Source: Pseudoalteromonas citrea (GTDB taxonomy: Bacteria; Pseudomonadota; Gammaproteobacteria; Enterobacterales; Alteromonadaceae). From it: a stretch of DNA of 64,000 nt. Shown piece after piece: positions 28,196 to 39,576 of the stretch. The number at the start of each line of letters is the position of its first letter. Positions within the stretch are counted from its first letter, which is position 1. The notes under the pieces were generated by a model, which saw nothing but the letters and a program-made list of their open reading frames with translations, was not told the DNA's origin and ran no database searches. The stretch spans positions 434,001 to 498,000 of the forward strand of contig NZ_AHBZ03000014.1 in assembly GCF_000238375.3 (NCBI RefSeq), read 5' to 3'. Made by a program: the position numbers and the translations under genes.

Positions 28196-28240
28196 ATGAT
28201 GAGAAGTATTATAAAGTACTGACAATTAAATTGTTTCTAG

Positions 28241-30468
<2,228 letters not shown>

Positions 30469-30523
30469 AGTTTTCCTTTCAGTTGACGATTTATTATATA
30501 ACCTACTTACTGCAGAGGCCTTT

Positions 30524-31657
30524 ATGCTAAATATCCGCCCATCACTCAAGCTGGCATTTATTGGCGGGGGAAATACGTCAGCTGTTGGGTATGTGCATTT
30601 TTGTGCAGCCCACCTAGACAATAAATTTCAAGTGGTTGCTGGCGCATTTTGCCGTTCCCAAGAGAACAATCATAAAACCGCGCAACAGTGGGGCATAGCA
30701 CCAGAAAGAGCGTATCTCAATTGGCAGGAATTAGTTGAACAAGAGTGTGATCATGTAGATGCCTTTGTCGTGTTGACCCCAACTCCTCATCACCTAGAAG
30801 TACTACAATATTTATTTAACAAACAAGTCCCTGTGATATGTGAAAAGGCGATGGTGTGTGATCCAAAAGAAATTGAAGCCCTACAGCCCTTTTATAGCAA
30901 AGAACAGTTTTTAGCAGTTACATTTAATTATAGTGGCTATGCCATGATACGAGAACTAAAGTATCTAATTAACCAAGGAAAATTGGGGTGTATTCAAAAG
31001 ATTCATTTAGAAATGCCACAAGAAGGCTTTAGACGACCCCCCGATATTGCTGGGAAATCAGCCAGCCCCCAAGCATGGCGTTTACAAGATGGTGACGTAC
31101 CCACAATTTGCTTAGACTTAGGCGTACATTTACATCACTTATCGAGCTTTTTACTCGATGAAGAACCAAGTGCGGCAATTGCAGAATTTAGTAATCACTC
31201 GCAATACCCAAACATCGTTGATGACGTACAGATGTTACTAAAATATCCTACAGGCATAAGAGGTAGTATGTGGATGTCTAAAACAGCAATAGGCCACCGA
31301 AATGGATTACAAGTTAGGGTCTATGGAGATAAAGGCAGTGCAAAGTGGTTTCAGCTAAACCCTGATGAGTTAGAGTTAAACTATAACAATGGGCGACGTG
31401 AAATTTTAGATAGGGCAGGCCAGTGTGAATATGCAGATCAGTTTAGATACAATCGTATGAAACCAGGCCACCCTACCGGCTTTGTTGAAGCATTTGCTAA
31501 TTTGTACAGTGATATTGCAGATAACTTATTAAGCTATAAGCATGGTACCGTACAAACCTCACCCTATGTTTTTGGGCTTGAGCATGCAAATGCCGGGTTA
31601 AAGCTCTTTTCTGCGGCCAGACGTTCGTCATTGAGTCAAAAATGGGAAGCCATATAG
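30524..31657 (+). CDS. Gfo/Idh/MocA family sugar oxidoreductase
   Basis: NAD(P)-dependent oxidoreductase likely acting on a sugar nucleotide or nonulosonate precursor. N-terminal Rossmann fold with FIGGGNTSAVG (13-23); the usual EKP motif is changed to EKA (CEKAMVCD). The C-terminal alpha/beta domain has CLDLGVHLHHL, a typical catalytic-region His pattern. It follows pseC by 55 bp on the same strand and is the last gene before a strong hairpin and the convergent ligase gene. Substrate is unknown; it is not part of the core PseBCHGI set, so it may modify the final sugar. Confidence 0.85.
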   Translation: MLNIRPSLKLAFIGGGNTSAVGYVHFCAAHLDNKFQVVAGAFCRSQENNHKTAQQWGIAPERAYLNWQELVEQECDHVDAFVVLTPTPHHLEVLQYLFNKQVPVICEKAMVCDPKEIEALQPFYSKEQFLAVTFNYSGYAMIRELKYLINQGKLGCIQKIHLEMPQEGFRRPPDIAGKSASPQAWRLQDGDVPTICLDLGVHLHHLSSFLLDEEPSAAIAEFSNHSQYPNIVDDVQMLLKYPTGIRGSMWMSKTAIGHRNGLQVRVYGDKGSAKWFQLNPDELELNYNNGRREILDRAGQCEYADQFRYNRMKPGHPTGFVEAFANLYSDIADNLLSYKHGTVQTSPYVFGLEHANAGLKLFSAARRSSLSQKWEAI

Positions 31658-31663
31658 CAACTT

Positions 31664-31688
31664 AGCTTATTGATCTTATCAATAAGCT
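31664..31688. terminator. Bidirectional hairpin between convergent genes
   Basis: AGCTTATTGAT and ATCAATAAGCT form a perfect 11-bp stem with a 3-base loop. It starts 7 bp after the plus-strand oxidoreductase stop and covers the last codons and stop of the minus-strand ligase gene. No long T run flanks it, so termination may rely on the stem alone. Confidence 0.6.
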
Positions 31689-33196
31689 TGAGTGTGATAA
31701 ATGTGTTTGATAGTGGGTTTATGGATTTTACCCATTTCAGTTTTAGGTAAACTCTCAAATTCTAATAGTTCCTTTGGCTGCTGATAATCTGTTAATTGAG
31801 ATAAAAAGTGCAGTTTCATTAGGGTTTGAGCCTCATCAGGCGCGTCATTTCGTAATACATAAGCCACCAATATTACCTGGCCAAATTGAGCACTTTCGAC
31901 ACCGAGCGCAGCACACTCCTCTAACCAAGGTAGTTGATTCGCGACCAACTCAATATCGCTTGGGAAGACATTGATCCCTCCGGATTTTATCACCTCTTTC
32001 GTACGTCCAACGTAGTATAAATAGCCATTTTCATCCAAAAAGCCTAAATCACCCGTATAAAAATAACCCTGAGCATCGTAACTATTCAATGTTTGCTGCG
32101 ACAGGTTGAAATACCCAACAAATTCAGTCTCTGAACGACACGCTATTTCTCCAATTTCCCTACAGTCTAATTCTTTGCGCTCTGCTGAGCATATTTTTAC
32201 TGTGACATGCGGCAATGGTCTACCTACACTCTTTAGTGGAGCCCGTGGTTTTGTGATGTCAAAATCGCTTATCACCCCCATCTCAGAGGCGCCATAACAC
32301 TCATGAAAACGACACTTCAAAAGGCTCAATAGCCTTGATTTATCCGCTACCTCTAATGTGGCAGATGAAGAAACGATACACTTTAGGCTACTCAAATCAC
32401 GGCCTTTAAGCTGGTCAGTGAGGACTTTAAGTTGCCCTGATACAGCAAACAAAAAGTTAACTTCATGAGTCTCTACTGCTTTTAACCAAGCCTGCACCGT
32501 AAACTTTGGTAAAATAACGACTGTTGCCCCCAACATTAATGGCATTAATAAACCTCGTTGTGCTAACGAGTGGTAAAGGGGTGTTGAAACCAAAACAACC
32601 TCATCCTTAGACAGGCTGTAATAGTCAATAGTCGCTTTAAATGCACGATTGATTTTAGTAATTTGCGTGAAAACGATAGGCTTTGGTTGACCCGTAGAGC
32701 CAGAGGTCATCGTCAAAATATAAGGGTTCTCGCTGGGTCCCATAGGTACATCAATTAAATGTAGCGCACATAGCTGCTCTAGCGTTAATTTAGTCACAGG
32801 CCCCCTTCCGATGGTAACAATACACTCTGCTGATATGCACTCTAAGTCAGCCACCGCTTTTGCAACCGTTGGCCACGCAAATACGAAATCACACTGAGCG
32901 CTTTTTAACGCTGCCTCTAACGCATCTCCTTTCATTGTTAATGGTAATGGTACTATTGCAGCACCTACTTTCGATGTCGCTAGTAAACATAAAGCAAACT
33001 CAATATTATTAGGGCAAAACAGCGCTATTTTACTTTGTTCACGTACCCCACTCTGCCACATACCACTTGCTAAATGATCGACCTTATTTAAGAGTTCTTT
33101 ATAGGTGACTGTTTTATCTTGATATATACAAGCCACTTTATTTGGTGTCTTGCAACGGTGCTCTGCTACTAATTGATATATATTTGGTTTATTCAT
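31679..33196 (-). CDS. Acyl-adenylating ligase (ANL superfamily)
   Basis: AMP-forming acyl/aryl ligase that activates a carboxylic acid as acyl-AMP. In this operon it probably loads it onto the ACP encoded two genes upstream. Motifs: P-loop TSGSTGQPKP (164-173), YGASEMG, YFYTGDLG and the hinge GRTKEVIKSGGINVFPSDIE, plus the catalytic Lys in PKTEMGKIHK near the C-terminus. It overlaps the PseG-GNAT gene by 8 bp. Family length (505) is normal for a stand-alone ligase. Its acid substrate cannot be read from the sequence; a short fatty or hydroxy acid for N-acylation of the sugar is a reasonable guess. Confidence 0.9.
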   Translation of the reverse strand: MNKPNIYQLVAEHRCKTPNKVACIYQDKTVTYKELLNKVDHLASGMWQSGVREQSKIALFCPNNIEFALCLLATSKVGAAIVPLPLTMKGDALEAALKSAQCDFVFAWPTVAKAVADLECISAECIVTIGRGPVTKLTLEQLCALHLIDVPMGPSENPYILTMTSGSTGQPKPIVFTQITKINRAFKATIDYYSLSKDEVVLVSTPLYHSLAQRGLLMPLMLGATVVILPKFTVQAWLKAVETHEVNFLFAVSGQLKVLTDQLKGRDLSSLKCIVSSSATLEVADKSRLLSLLKCRFHECYGASEMGVISDFDITKPRAPLKSVGRPLPHVTVKICSAERKELDCREIGEIACRSETEFVGYFNLSQQTLNSYDAQGYFYTGDLGFLDENGYLYYVGRTKEVIKSGGINVFPSDIELVANQLPWLEECAALGVESAQFGQVILVAYVLRNDAPDEAQTLMKLHFLSQLTDYQQPKELLEFESLPKTEMGKIHKPTIKHIYHTQAY

Positions 33197-34763
33197 CAGG
33201 GTATCGCATTACAAAGTTAAACTGTTTGTCAGCTTTCGGAAAAAGGTTTTGTGTCACAGTATGAAAAGAAGAGCCTAAGGGAGATTCAATAAACCCCATG
33301 TAACGATTTAATAGATTCACAAACTTATTTTCTTTGTGGATCACCGCTAGCCAATAAGCTTTAGGGTGAAGCTCGCCACAAAAATCTAACTGCCACTGTA
33401 AAATCAGCATTGCAATATTAAAAGGCACTTCCTCACCGGCGGTAAACCACCCTCCGTAAAGGTATTCTGCACCATCACATTGATATATTTGATGCCAAAC
33501 ATACGCGATGACTTTTCCATTTTGTTCGACGACATATGAGTTTCGATTATTATTAAACCACCATAGGTAATGCGTTAATCGGTCGATTGGTTCTGTTACC
33601 GTCATTCTTTTCGCATTATTAGGTTTATTTCTAGCAGCTAAGTAATCATTAACATCCCCATCAAACACAGGCCTAACCGATATGGAGCTTGATAACCATT
33701 GATACTCATGAACGTAGCTTTGCAGTGGCCCTACACTGGGCTGATACTTAATGCCGGTTAATATATTAGCAACGCGCTGTACACCCGCTCCATCAACTAA
33801 TAATGTGCTTTGCTCTCTCATCTTAACCAATCTAGGTAACGCATTTACTATTAATGCTAACTTTTCACCTAGTTTCGAAATTTGCAATAAACTAATATCA
33901 TCAAGGTGTAAAAAATGGCCAAATGCTTCTAAATGAGACAAAGAGTTGTGTTGGTTTTCAGCAATTGAAAACGTGATGCTGGGCACCTTAAATACAGCGA
34001 GCTCATATAAAGATGTACCTAGTGCACCAATAAATAAATCACTCGATGCATAGTACTCAACCAACGATAAAGGAGCGTCAAGCAATGTTAATTCAGGGGT
34101 ATTTTTACAAATTGCATGTAGTTGCTCCTTGTACTGAGCTTGAGGCCCAACTACAACCGAAATATGTAGCTTTTTCAGAAACTCTTTTGGAATAGCACTT
34201 ACCAAAGCTGCAAATAATCTTAGGTCCCCTCCTCCACCAAGAGACAATAGAATGTGTTTTACTTCACGCTCAATTACTGCTTCACCATCAATTTTTAAAT
34301 AATCCGGTGCCAATAAAGCAAAGTCAGGCCCTTGATGTACTTCAGTAAACTCAGGAACTTGAGTGTTATACCTAGTATACGTATCACTTCCTTGCCATTT
34401 AGCATCAAAAAGATAGTCACAGTAATGCGCTCTAGCTAAGTCATCAAAAACAACAACCTTACCGCCGAGAGATTGCAGTGCGAGTTCATATTCATAACCA
34501 AGCTCATAGTGATCGATAAATATAAAGTCAGGCTTTTCAGAGGCTGTGAGGGATATGAGTAACTCTAAGTCATGTGCGCTATTTGTAACCACATAGTGCT
34601 GTTCACAGGTCAAACCGCTCAGTAAATAACTAACATCAACTGAACTTTCATCTAAAATCAATGTAAGTTTATAGTGCCTCACTGTGAATTCGTGCAATAA
34701 CCACTTCATGCGCATTAAATGCCCAATCCCTGCGCATGTTGAAATTCTTGCGATAATATTCAT
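33189..34763 (-). CDS. pseG: PseG-type UDP-sugar hydrolase fused to GNAT domain
   Basis: The N-terminal about 340 residues match PseG, the GT-B-like hydrolase that removes UDP from UDP-2,4-diacylamino-2,4,6-trideoxy-L-altrose. The catalytic-type His is H15 in AGIGHLMRMK, with SLGGGGDLRLF and the IGALGTSLYELAVF nucleotide-binding segment further on. Residues about 355-505 form a GNAT-like N-acyltransferase (SVRPVFDGDVNDYLAARN at its start, AYWLAVIHKENKFVNLLNR as the C-terminal helix) that could supply the PseH step. Overlaps: 4 bp with the ACP gene, 8 bp with the ligase. At 524 residues it is far longer than single-domain PseG (about 270-350). Confidence 0.85.
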   Translation of the reverse strand: MNIIARISTCAGIGHLMRMKWLLHEFTVRHYKLTLILDESSVDVSYLLSGLTCEQHYVVTNSAHDLELLISLTASEKPDFIFIDHYELGYEYELALQSLGGKVVVFDDLARAHYCDYLFDAKWQGSDTYTRYNTQVPEFTEVHQGPDFALLAPDYLKIDGEAVIEREVKHILLSLGGGGDLRLFAALVSAIPKEFLKKLHISVVVGPQAQYKEQLHAICKNTPELTLLDAPLSLVEYYASSDLFIGALGTSLYELAVFKVPSITFSIAENQHNSLSHLEAFGHFLHLDDISLLQISKLGEKLALIVNALPRLVKMREQSTLLVDGAGVQRVANILTGIKYQPSVGPLQSYVHEYQWLSSSISVRPVFDGDVNDYLAARNKPNNAKRMTVTEPIDRLTHYLWWFNNNRNSYVVEQNGKVIAYVWHQIYQCDGAEYLYGGWFTAGEEVPFNIAMLILQWQLDFCGELHPKAYWLAVIHKENKFVNLLNRYMGFIESPLGSSFHTVTQNLFPKADKQFNFVMRYPDE

Positions 34764-35005
34764 AGAGACTCTAAAATAGTAGAAACAAGCCCTGAAACCG
34801 TCGCATTCTTTTCATCGACTAACTGTAGCGGTGTTAGTTTTATTCCCGATACTAACTCCAACTCCATTATCATCGATAAAATTTCAAATGAATCTAGCAG
34901 ACCCGAGGCTACAAAATTAAAGCATAATAATCTTTCACCTGAACATTCAATCCCTCGGGCCATTAAAAAATCAGAGAAAAACAATAGTAACTGTTCTTTG
35001 CTCAT
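34760..35005 (-). CDS. Acyl carrier protein
   Basis: Small four-helix carrier protein of 81 residues. The phosphopantetheine attachment Ser is S39 in GLLDSFEILSM (DSF instead of the commoner DSL), followed by the helix MELELVSGIKL. It is sandwiched between pseI (11 bp upstream) and the PseG-GNAT gene (4-bp overlap), and shares the operon with an acyl-adenylating ligase. It is too far from fatty acid genes to be the housekeeping ACP and is probably dedicated to delivering an acyl group to the GNAT domain. Confidence 0.88.
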   Translation of the reverse strand: MSKEQLLLFFSDFLMARGIECSGERLLCFNFVASGLLDSFEILSMIMELELVSGIKLTPLQLVDEKNATVSGLVSTILESL

Positions 35006-35016
35006 AACACGCCCAC

Positions 35017-36066
35017 CTATGTAATATCATTCCAACTCAATTGAGTACCTTTGGGTAAAAAATGTGCCGTAGTTCTTCCTATGATATTTGGTAAATCCTT
35101 CGGAGCAAGTTCACCACCACCTGGTCGCATGTTTATGACATTACTCCTATCAAGTTTAGCCCCAGCTGCAACGTCACATGATGTATATAAACATCGTCTG
35201 TATGGAGACGGCTTAGTTGGATAACAGACCGTTCCTATGGCTTTTTCTACTTGTCGAACACCATGCACTAGTGCTTTTAGTTCATCTGGCGTCATAGAAA
35301 AAAAGCTATCTGCCGTTTCATGATCCTTGCTTAACACAAAATGCTTTTCAATGATGTGCGCACCAAAAGCAACAGAAGCAATAGGTACGTCATTACCTAA
35401 AGTATGATCTGACAGCCCTACGGGGCATTGAAAGCTTTGTGCAATATGCGGAATAGTCTTGAGATTGATCGATTCTGCTGGAGCTGGGTATGTGCTAGTA
35501 CACTTTAATACACATAACTCTTGCACACCTGCTTCTTCAGCAACTTGCACAGCATCCGCAATTTCATTCAACGTGGCACCGCCTGTCGACATAATCATAG
35601 GCTTACCTGTGGCTGCCACTTTGCGAATTAAGTCATGATCTATGAGTTCAGGAGATGCAATTTTATAAGCCGGAGAATCAAGTGATTCTAATAGTTCAAC
35701 GGCGCTTGCATCAAAAGGTGATGAAAAGATGGTAATTCCAATTTTATGCGCCAATTCAATCAGCGGTTTATGGAAATCCCATGGCATATAGGCCCCCTCA
35801 TACAAGTCGTAAAGGTATTGTCCTTGCCAAGGGCCTTGATCAATATAGAAATGTGGTAAATCACATTTCATAGTGAGTGTATCTGCGCGATACGTTTGTA
35901 ATTTTACCGCATCTGCACCAGCTTCTTTAGCTGCAATCACAATGGCTTTTGCTTGTTCCAAGTTTTGTCCATGGTTTGCAGACATTTCTGCAATAATATA
36001 AACAGGATATCCGGGACCAATTTTTCTTCCATCAATAGAAATTTCTGATTTAAATGTCACAGGCAT
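35017..36066 (-). CDS. pseI: Pseudaminic acid synthase PseI
   Basis: Condenses phosphoenolpyruvate with the 6-deoxy-altrose product of PseG to form pseudaminic acid (NeuB superfamily). TIM barrel (about 20-280) includes IAEMSANHGQN, DAVKLQTYRADT, the metal/PEP region KIASPELID, STGGAT, GLSDHTLGNDVPIASVAFGA and EKHFVL. A C-terminal antifreeze-like SAF domain follows (about 290-349, INMRPGGGELAPKDL). First gene of the minus-strand operon; a sigma-54 promoter lies 34-51 bp upstream. Length (349) is normal. Confidence 0.95.
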   Translation of the reverse strand: MPVTFKSEISIDGRKIGPGYPVYIIAEMSANHGQNLEQAKAIVIAAKEAGADAVKLQTYRADTLTMKCDLPHFYIDQGPWQGQYLYDLYEGAYMPWDFHKPLIELAHKIGITIFSSPFDASAVELLESLDSPAYKIASPELIDHDLIRKVAATGKPMIMSTGGATLNEIADAVQVAEEAGVQELCVLKCTSTYPAPAESINLKTIPHIAQSFQCPVGLSDHTLGNDVPIASVAFGAHIIEKHFVLSKDHETADSFFSMTPDELKALVHGVRQVEKAIGTVCYPTKPSPYRRCLYTSCDVAAGAKLDRSNVINMRPGGGELAPKDLPNIIGRTTAHFLPKGTQLSWNDIT

Positions 36067-36099
36067 TCCTCTTCTTAATCTAATTTATGGTCAAACCAA

Positions 36100-36117
36100 T
36101 TAGCAATCTTTGTGCCC
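36100..36117 (-). promoter_or_regulatory. Sigma-54 promoter of the pseI-acp-pseG-ligase operon
   Basis: Minus-strand GGGCACAAAGATTGCTAA carries GG and GC 10 bases apart, a perfect GGCAC core and TTGCT -12 box. It ends 34 bases before the pseI ATG. Together with the site upstream of pseB it places both halves of the pathway under sigma-54. Confidence 0.75.
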
Positions 36118-36246
36118 TAACCTAAAATATTGCTCAATAAATGAAACATTACCTTGTTCTATAATAGGTTAAGTACTTTTTACTGTGTGAAACAGTGTAA
36201 TGATTTGCTATATTGAACTCAATGATAATTATCACAAGTCTAAGTC

Positions 36247-36972
36247 ATGTCCAATGTTATGATAATCATTCAAGCTAGAATGACATCAACCCGATTGCCA
36301 GAAAAAGTCATGCTCCCTTTGTGTGGAAAATCTGTACTTCAGGTAATGATTGAAAGGTTGTCGAATTGGCATGAGCACATTATCGTAGCAACGACAAATG
36401 ATGGCAGCGAACGGCCTATATTAGATTTATGTAACAAATTAAACATTCGTACTTTTGAAGGTGACACAAACGATGTTTTGGGCCGTTATTACAATGCAGC
36501 TAAGTTATATGGCGCAACCGACAATACCACGATTGTAAGGCTCACAAGTGATTGCCCTCTCATAGATCAACAATTATGTGCTCAAGTTATTTCAAAAAGA
36601 CTACAACAAGAATACGATATGGTTAACTTAGGACCTCACAGTGGTTTCCCACGCGGCCTAGATTGTTGCGCATTCTCATTTAAATTACTTGAGCATACCC
36701 ATAATCAAGCCACTTCGACCGCCGATCGTGAGCACGTAACACTTGGCATGGCAAAATTTAATTCCATGTCAACTTATACTTTCAGTTCACAAGAAGACTT
36801 TAGTCACTATAGACTCACCCTTGATGAGCCTGATGACTACTTGGCAATCACGGCTATATATGGTGCTTTTTGTGATTCTCTCAACTTTTCATATCCTGAA
36901 TTGCTTAAAATGCTAAAGAAAAAGCCCGAACTGTACGATATAAATAAACATGTTGAACAAAAAGTTGTCTAG
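36247..36972 (+). CDS. SpsF-like cytidylyltransferase family protein
   Basis: Member of the CTP_transf_3 (NeuA/KdsB/SpsF) fold. The nucleotide-binding start is IIIQARMTSTRLPEKVMLPL (6-25), followed by VRLTSDCPLID, the metal/substrate motif, and a YRLTLDEPDDYLAI C-terminal pattern typical of SpsF. In Bacillus the sps cluster, SpsF accompanies NeuB-like SpsE and PseG-like SpsG, so this protein may activate the nonulosonic acid (PseF role). That function is inference. It is divergent from pseI and is the first gene of the long plus-strand operon; the next gene starts 68 bp on. Confidence 0.85.
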   Translation: MSNVMIIIQARMTSTRLPEKVMLPLCGKSVLQVMIERLSNWHEHIIVATTNDGSERPILDLCNKLNIRTFEGDTNDVLGRYYNAAKLYGATDNTTIVRLTSDCPLIDQQLCAQVISKRLQQEYDMVNLGPHSGFPRGLDCCAFSFKLLEHTHNQATSTADREHVTLGMAKFNSMSTYTFSSQEDFSHYRLTLDEPDDYLAITAIYGAFCDSLNFSYPELLKMLKKKPELYDINKHVEQKVV

Positions 36973-37040
36973 AACGCTTGTTTGTGTATGTTAACTATCA
37001 CGGCTGTAGGCTCTACGTATAATAATTTAGAGAAAATATA

Positions 37041-37988
37041 ATGAATTCTAAAACAGTACTCGTTACAGGTGCAACCGGCTATAAAGGCACCGTCCTAGTT
37101 CCAAAACTGCTTAACAAAGGCTATCGCGTAATCGCTTTAGATACCCAGTGGTTCGGAAACTTCCTACCTAGCCACAGTAACTTAACTGTAATAAAAGGTG
37201 ATGTTCGGGATACTCATAGTTTCGATTTAGATAACGTCGATGCAATTATCCACCTTGCTTCCATTGCTAACGATCCGTGTGGCGATTTAAATCCAAAGCT
37301 CACTTGGGAAGTTAGCGCTCTCGCTACAATGCAACTAGCAGATAAAGCTAAACGCCATGGAATTAAACAATTTATTTACGCATCTTCTGGCAGTGTATAT
37401 GGCATCAAAGATGAAGAGCATGTAACCGAAGACCTATCATTAGAACCCATATCAGAATATAACAAAACTAAAATGGTTGCCGAACGTGTACTACTAAGCT
37501 ACGCAGATGATATGGCTGTTCAGATTGTCCGTCCAGCTACGGTGTGTGGTTTATCGCCTCGTATGAGATTAGATGTCTCCGTCAATATGTTGACAATGCA
37601 AGCATTAAAAAATAAAAAAATTACTGTTTTTGGGGGTAAGCAAGTTCGACCAAACATACACATTGACGATATTACCGACTTGTATCTTTATATGCTTGAA
37701 AACCCAGAAAAGACCCAAGGCGTGTTTAATGCCGGTTTCGAAAACATTTCAATTTTAGACATTGCCAATCGGGTAAAAAGCAAAGTTGATTGTGAAATAG
37801 TTGTTACACCATCTAATGATCCTCGCTGTTACAGAGTAAACTCTGACAAATTACTTGCCACAGGGTTTAAACCAACTAAAACCGTTGCTCATGCAATAGA
37901 TGAAATAGCGCAAACCTATAGGAACGGAGATTTAGTCGATCACCCTCGCTTTCATAACCTGCAATGGATGCAACAGGAAATTTTATGA
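37041..37988 (+). CDS. NAD-dependent sugar epimerase/dehydratase (extended SDR)
   Basis: Extended short-chain dehydrogenase acting on a nucleotide sugar. NAD-binding motif VTGATGYKG (8-16), active-site SSGSVYG with YNKTK (Tyr and Lys of the catalytic pair), and the substrate-domain motif RPNIHIDDITDLY. A TATAAT sits only 18 bp upstream of its ATG. The downstream SIS gene overlaps its stop (ATGA). Product could be an epimerised or 4-keto heptose/hexose; the family alone does not fix the substrate. Confidence 0.87.
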   Translation: MNSKTVLVTGATGYKGTVLVPKLLNKGYRVIALDTQWFGNFLPSHSNLTVIKGDVRDTHSFDLDNVDAIIHLASIANDPCGDLNPKLTWEVSALATMQLADKAKRHGIKQFIYASSGSVYGIKDEEHVTEDLSLEPISEYNKTKMVAERVLLSYADDMAVQIVRPATVCGLSPRMRLDVSVNMLTMQALKNKKITVFGGKQVRPNIHIDDITDLYLYMLENPEKTQGVFNAGFENISILDIANRVKSKVDCEIVVTPSNDPRCYRVNSDKLLATGFKPTKTVAHAIDEIAQTYRNGDLVDHPRFHNLQWMQQEIL

Positions 37989-38569
37989 ATGAGCGCAGAA
38001 ACAACATACCGCAACTAGCGATAACTTATGTCAGTTCACTTACGAACACATTAGAGCAGCTAAATACTGATGCCCTGACATTATTCGTTGACACACTTTT
38101 AGATATGCGAGAACAACGAGGTACACTTTACTTATGTGGAAATGGAGGTAGTGCAGCCAATGCAATTCATCTTGCAAACGACTTCACTTTTGGTATTAAC
38201 CCACAAGGTAATGCGCTAAAAGTTGAGGCCTTACCGGCTAATAGCTCGATACTTACATGCCTAGGTAACGATATAGGCTACGACAATATTTTCTCCCATC
38301 AGCTGCAAGTAAAAGCCGAACAACAAGATGTTTTACTTGTGTTGTCTGGCAGTGGGAATTCACAAAACATTATCAACGCAATTTCGTACGCAAATAATAT
38401 TGGTATGACAACCATCGGTATACTCGGTTTTGATGGTGGCAAAGCTAAAGCAATGCTCGACCAACCATTTCATTTTGATGTGCAAGATATGCAAATATCA
38501 GAAGATACTCAGGTTATTATTGGCCATATCCTGATGAAAGCATTATACGAGGAGTTGCAGGATGAGTAA
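37985..38569 (+). CDS. GmhA-like phosphosugar isomerase (SIS domain)
   Basis: Resembles sedoheptulose-7-phosphate isomerase, the entry enzyme of bacterial heptose pathways. SIS-domain motifs: LCGNGGSAANAIHLANDF (phosphate loop) and LVLSGSGNSQNIINAISYA, with a C-terminal His-containing helix (SEDTQVIIGHILMKAL). I use the ATG at 37985, with AGGA six bases upstream and an ATGA overlap with the previous stop, rather than the in-frame ATG at 37964. It overlaps the next SDR by 8 bp. Its presence together with HldE-like and HddC-like genes in the same operon supports a heptose route. Confidence 0.88.
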   Translation: MNERRNNIPQLAITYVSSLTNTLEQLNTDALTLFVDTLLDMREQRGTLYLCGNGGSAANAIHLANDFTFGINPQGNALKVEALPANSSILTCLGNDIGYDNIFSHQLQVKAEQQDVLLVLSGSGNSQNIINAISYANNIGMTTIGILGFDGGKAKAMLDQPFHFDVQDMQISEDTQVIIGHILMKALYEELQDE

Positions 38570-39560
38570 CGCCCCAGTATTAGTTCTTGGCAGTAACTCT
38601 TTTTCTGGCGCTTCGTTTTGTGCCCATATGTTAGGCCAAGGCAAAAAGATTGTTGCCGCAAGTCGTTCTTTAGAACCTATTGATGCCCTACTTCCATATA
38701 AATGGAAGCATAACCATCAAAGTAACTTACAATTCAAGCAATTAGACCTAAATCATCAATTGGATAAGATAATCTCGCTCGTAAAGCGAGAAAAAATCAG
38801 CCAAGTATATAACTTCGCAGCTCAGAGCATGGTTGGACAAAGCTGGGAGTTTCCTGAACATTGGTTTATGACCAATGCAGTCTCAACCATCAAACTGCAT
38901 AATGCGCTTCGTCAACTTGATACGCTTGATAAATATATCCATATATCAACACCTGAAGTATATGGTAGTTGTAAGGGGTTGGTGCCAGAGCACCGTAAAT
39001 ACCATCCAAGTACGCCTTATGCCGTATCTCGTGCTGCTGCAGATATGAGTTTGCACACTTTCTCTGATGTTTATGACTTTCCGGTAGTATTTACCCGAGC
39101 TGCAAATGTATTTGGGGAAGGCCAACAACTTTATAGAATAATCCCTCGTACTATTTTATATATATTACTCGGTAAAAAGCTTCCCCTTCATGGTGGTGGG
39201 CATTCCACTCGCTCATTCATTCATATTGATGACGTATCTCATGCTACACAGCTGATAGGTGATTCAGGGAACAATGGCGAGATTTATCATATTTCCACAC
39301 AAAGAATGATCACTATTCGCGCCATTGTTGAAATGCTCTGTGAAATGATGAATGTACCGTTTGAAAAGGTATGTGAAGTCACTGATGATAGATTAGGTAA
39401 AGATGCTGCTTATCTGCTAGATACCAAAAAAATCCGTACTGAGCTTTCTTGGGAAGATAAAATAGAGCTTGAGAACGGGCTGCAAAGAACAATTGATTGG
39501 GTTTCAAATAATTTGAATACATTATCTAAACAACCTTTAGAGTACATTCACAAAGCATAA
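38562..39560 (+). CDS. NDP-sugar dehydratase-like SDR with YxxxR active site
   Basis: Extended SDR resembling GDP-mannose or dTDP-glucose 4,6-dehydratases. The glycine motif is the variant LGSNSFSG (9-16). The active-site region reads STPEVYGS then PYAVSRAAADM, so the catalytic Lys of YxxxK is replaced by Arg. SFIHIDDVSHATQL is the usual substrate-domain motif. It overlaps the GmhA-like gene by 8 bp and is 16 bp before a methyltransferase gene. The Lys to Arg change occurs in some polysaccharide-locus SDRs; whether it affects activity cannot be told here. Confidence 0.85.
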   Translation: MSNAPVLVLGSNSFSGASFCAHMLGQGKKIVAASRSLEPIDALLPYKWKHNHQSNLQFKQLDLNHQLDKIISLVKREKISQVYNFAAQSMVGQSWEFPEHWFMTNAVSTIKLHNALRQLDTLDKYIHISTPEVYGSCKGLVPEHRKYHPSTPYAVSRAAADMSLHTFSDVYDFPVVFTRAANVFGEGQQLYRIIPRTILYILLGKKLPLHGGGHSTRSFIHIDDVSHATQLIGDSGNNGEIYHISTQRMITIRAIVEMLCEMMNVPFEKVCEVTDDRLGKDAAYLLDTKKIRTELSWEDKIELENGLQRTIDWVSNNLNTLSKQPLEYIHKA

Positions 39561-39576
39561 ATTATTGGAGATATTA

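Noticed and set aside
36223-36234. TGATAATTATCA palindrome upstream of the SpsF-like gene, Fur-box-like
   Set aside because: Only 12 bases; it lacks the full 19-base Fur arrangement and no iron gene is near.
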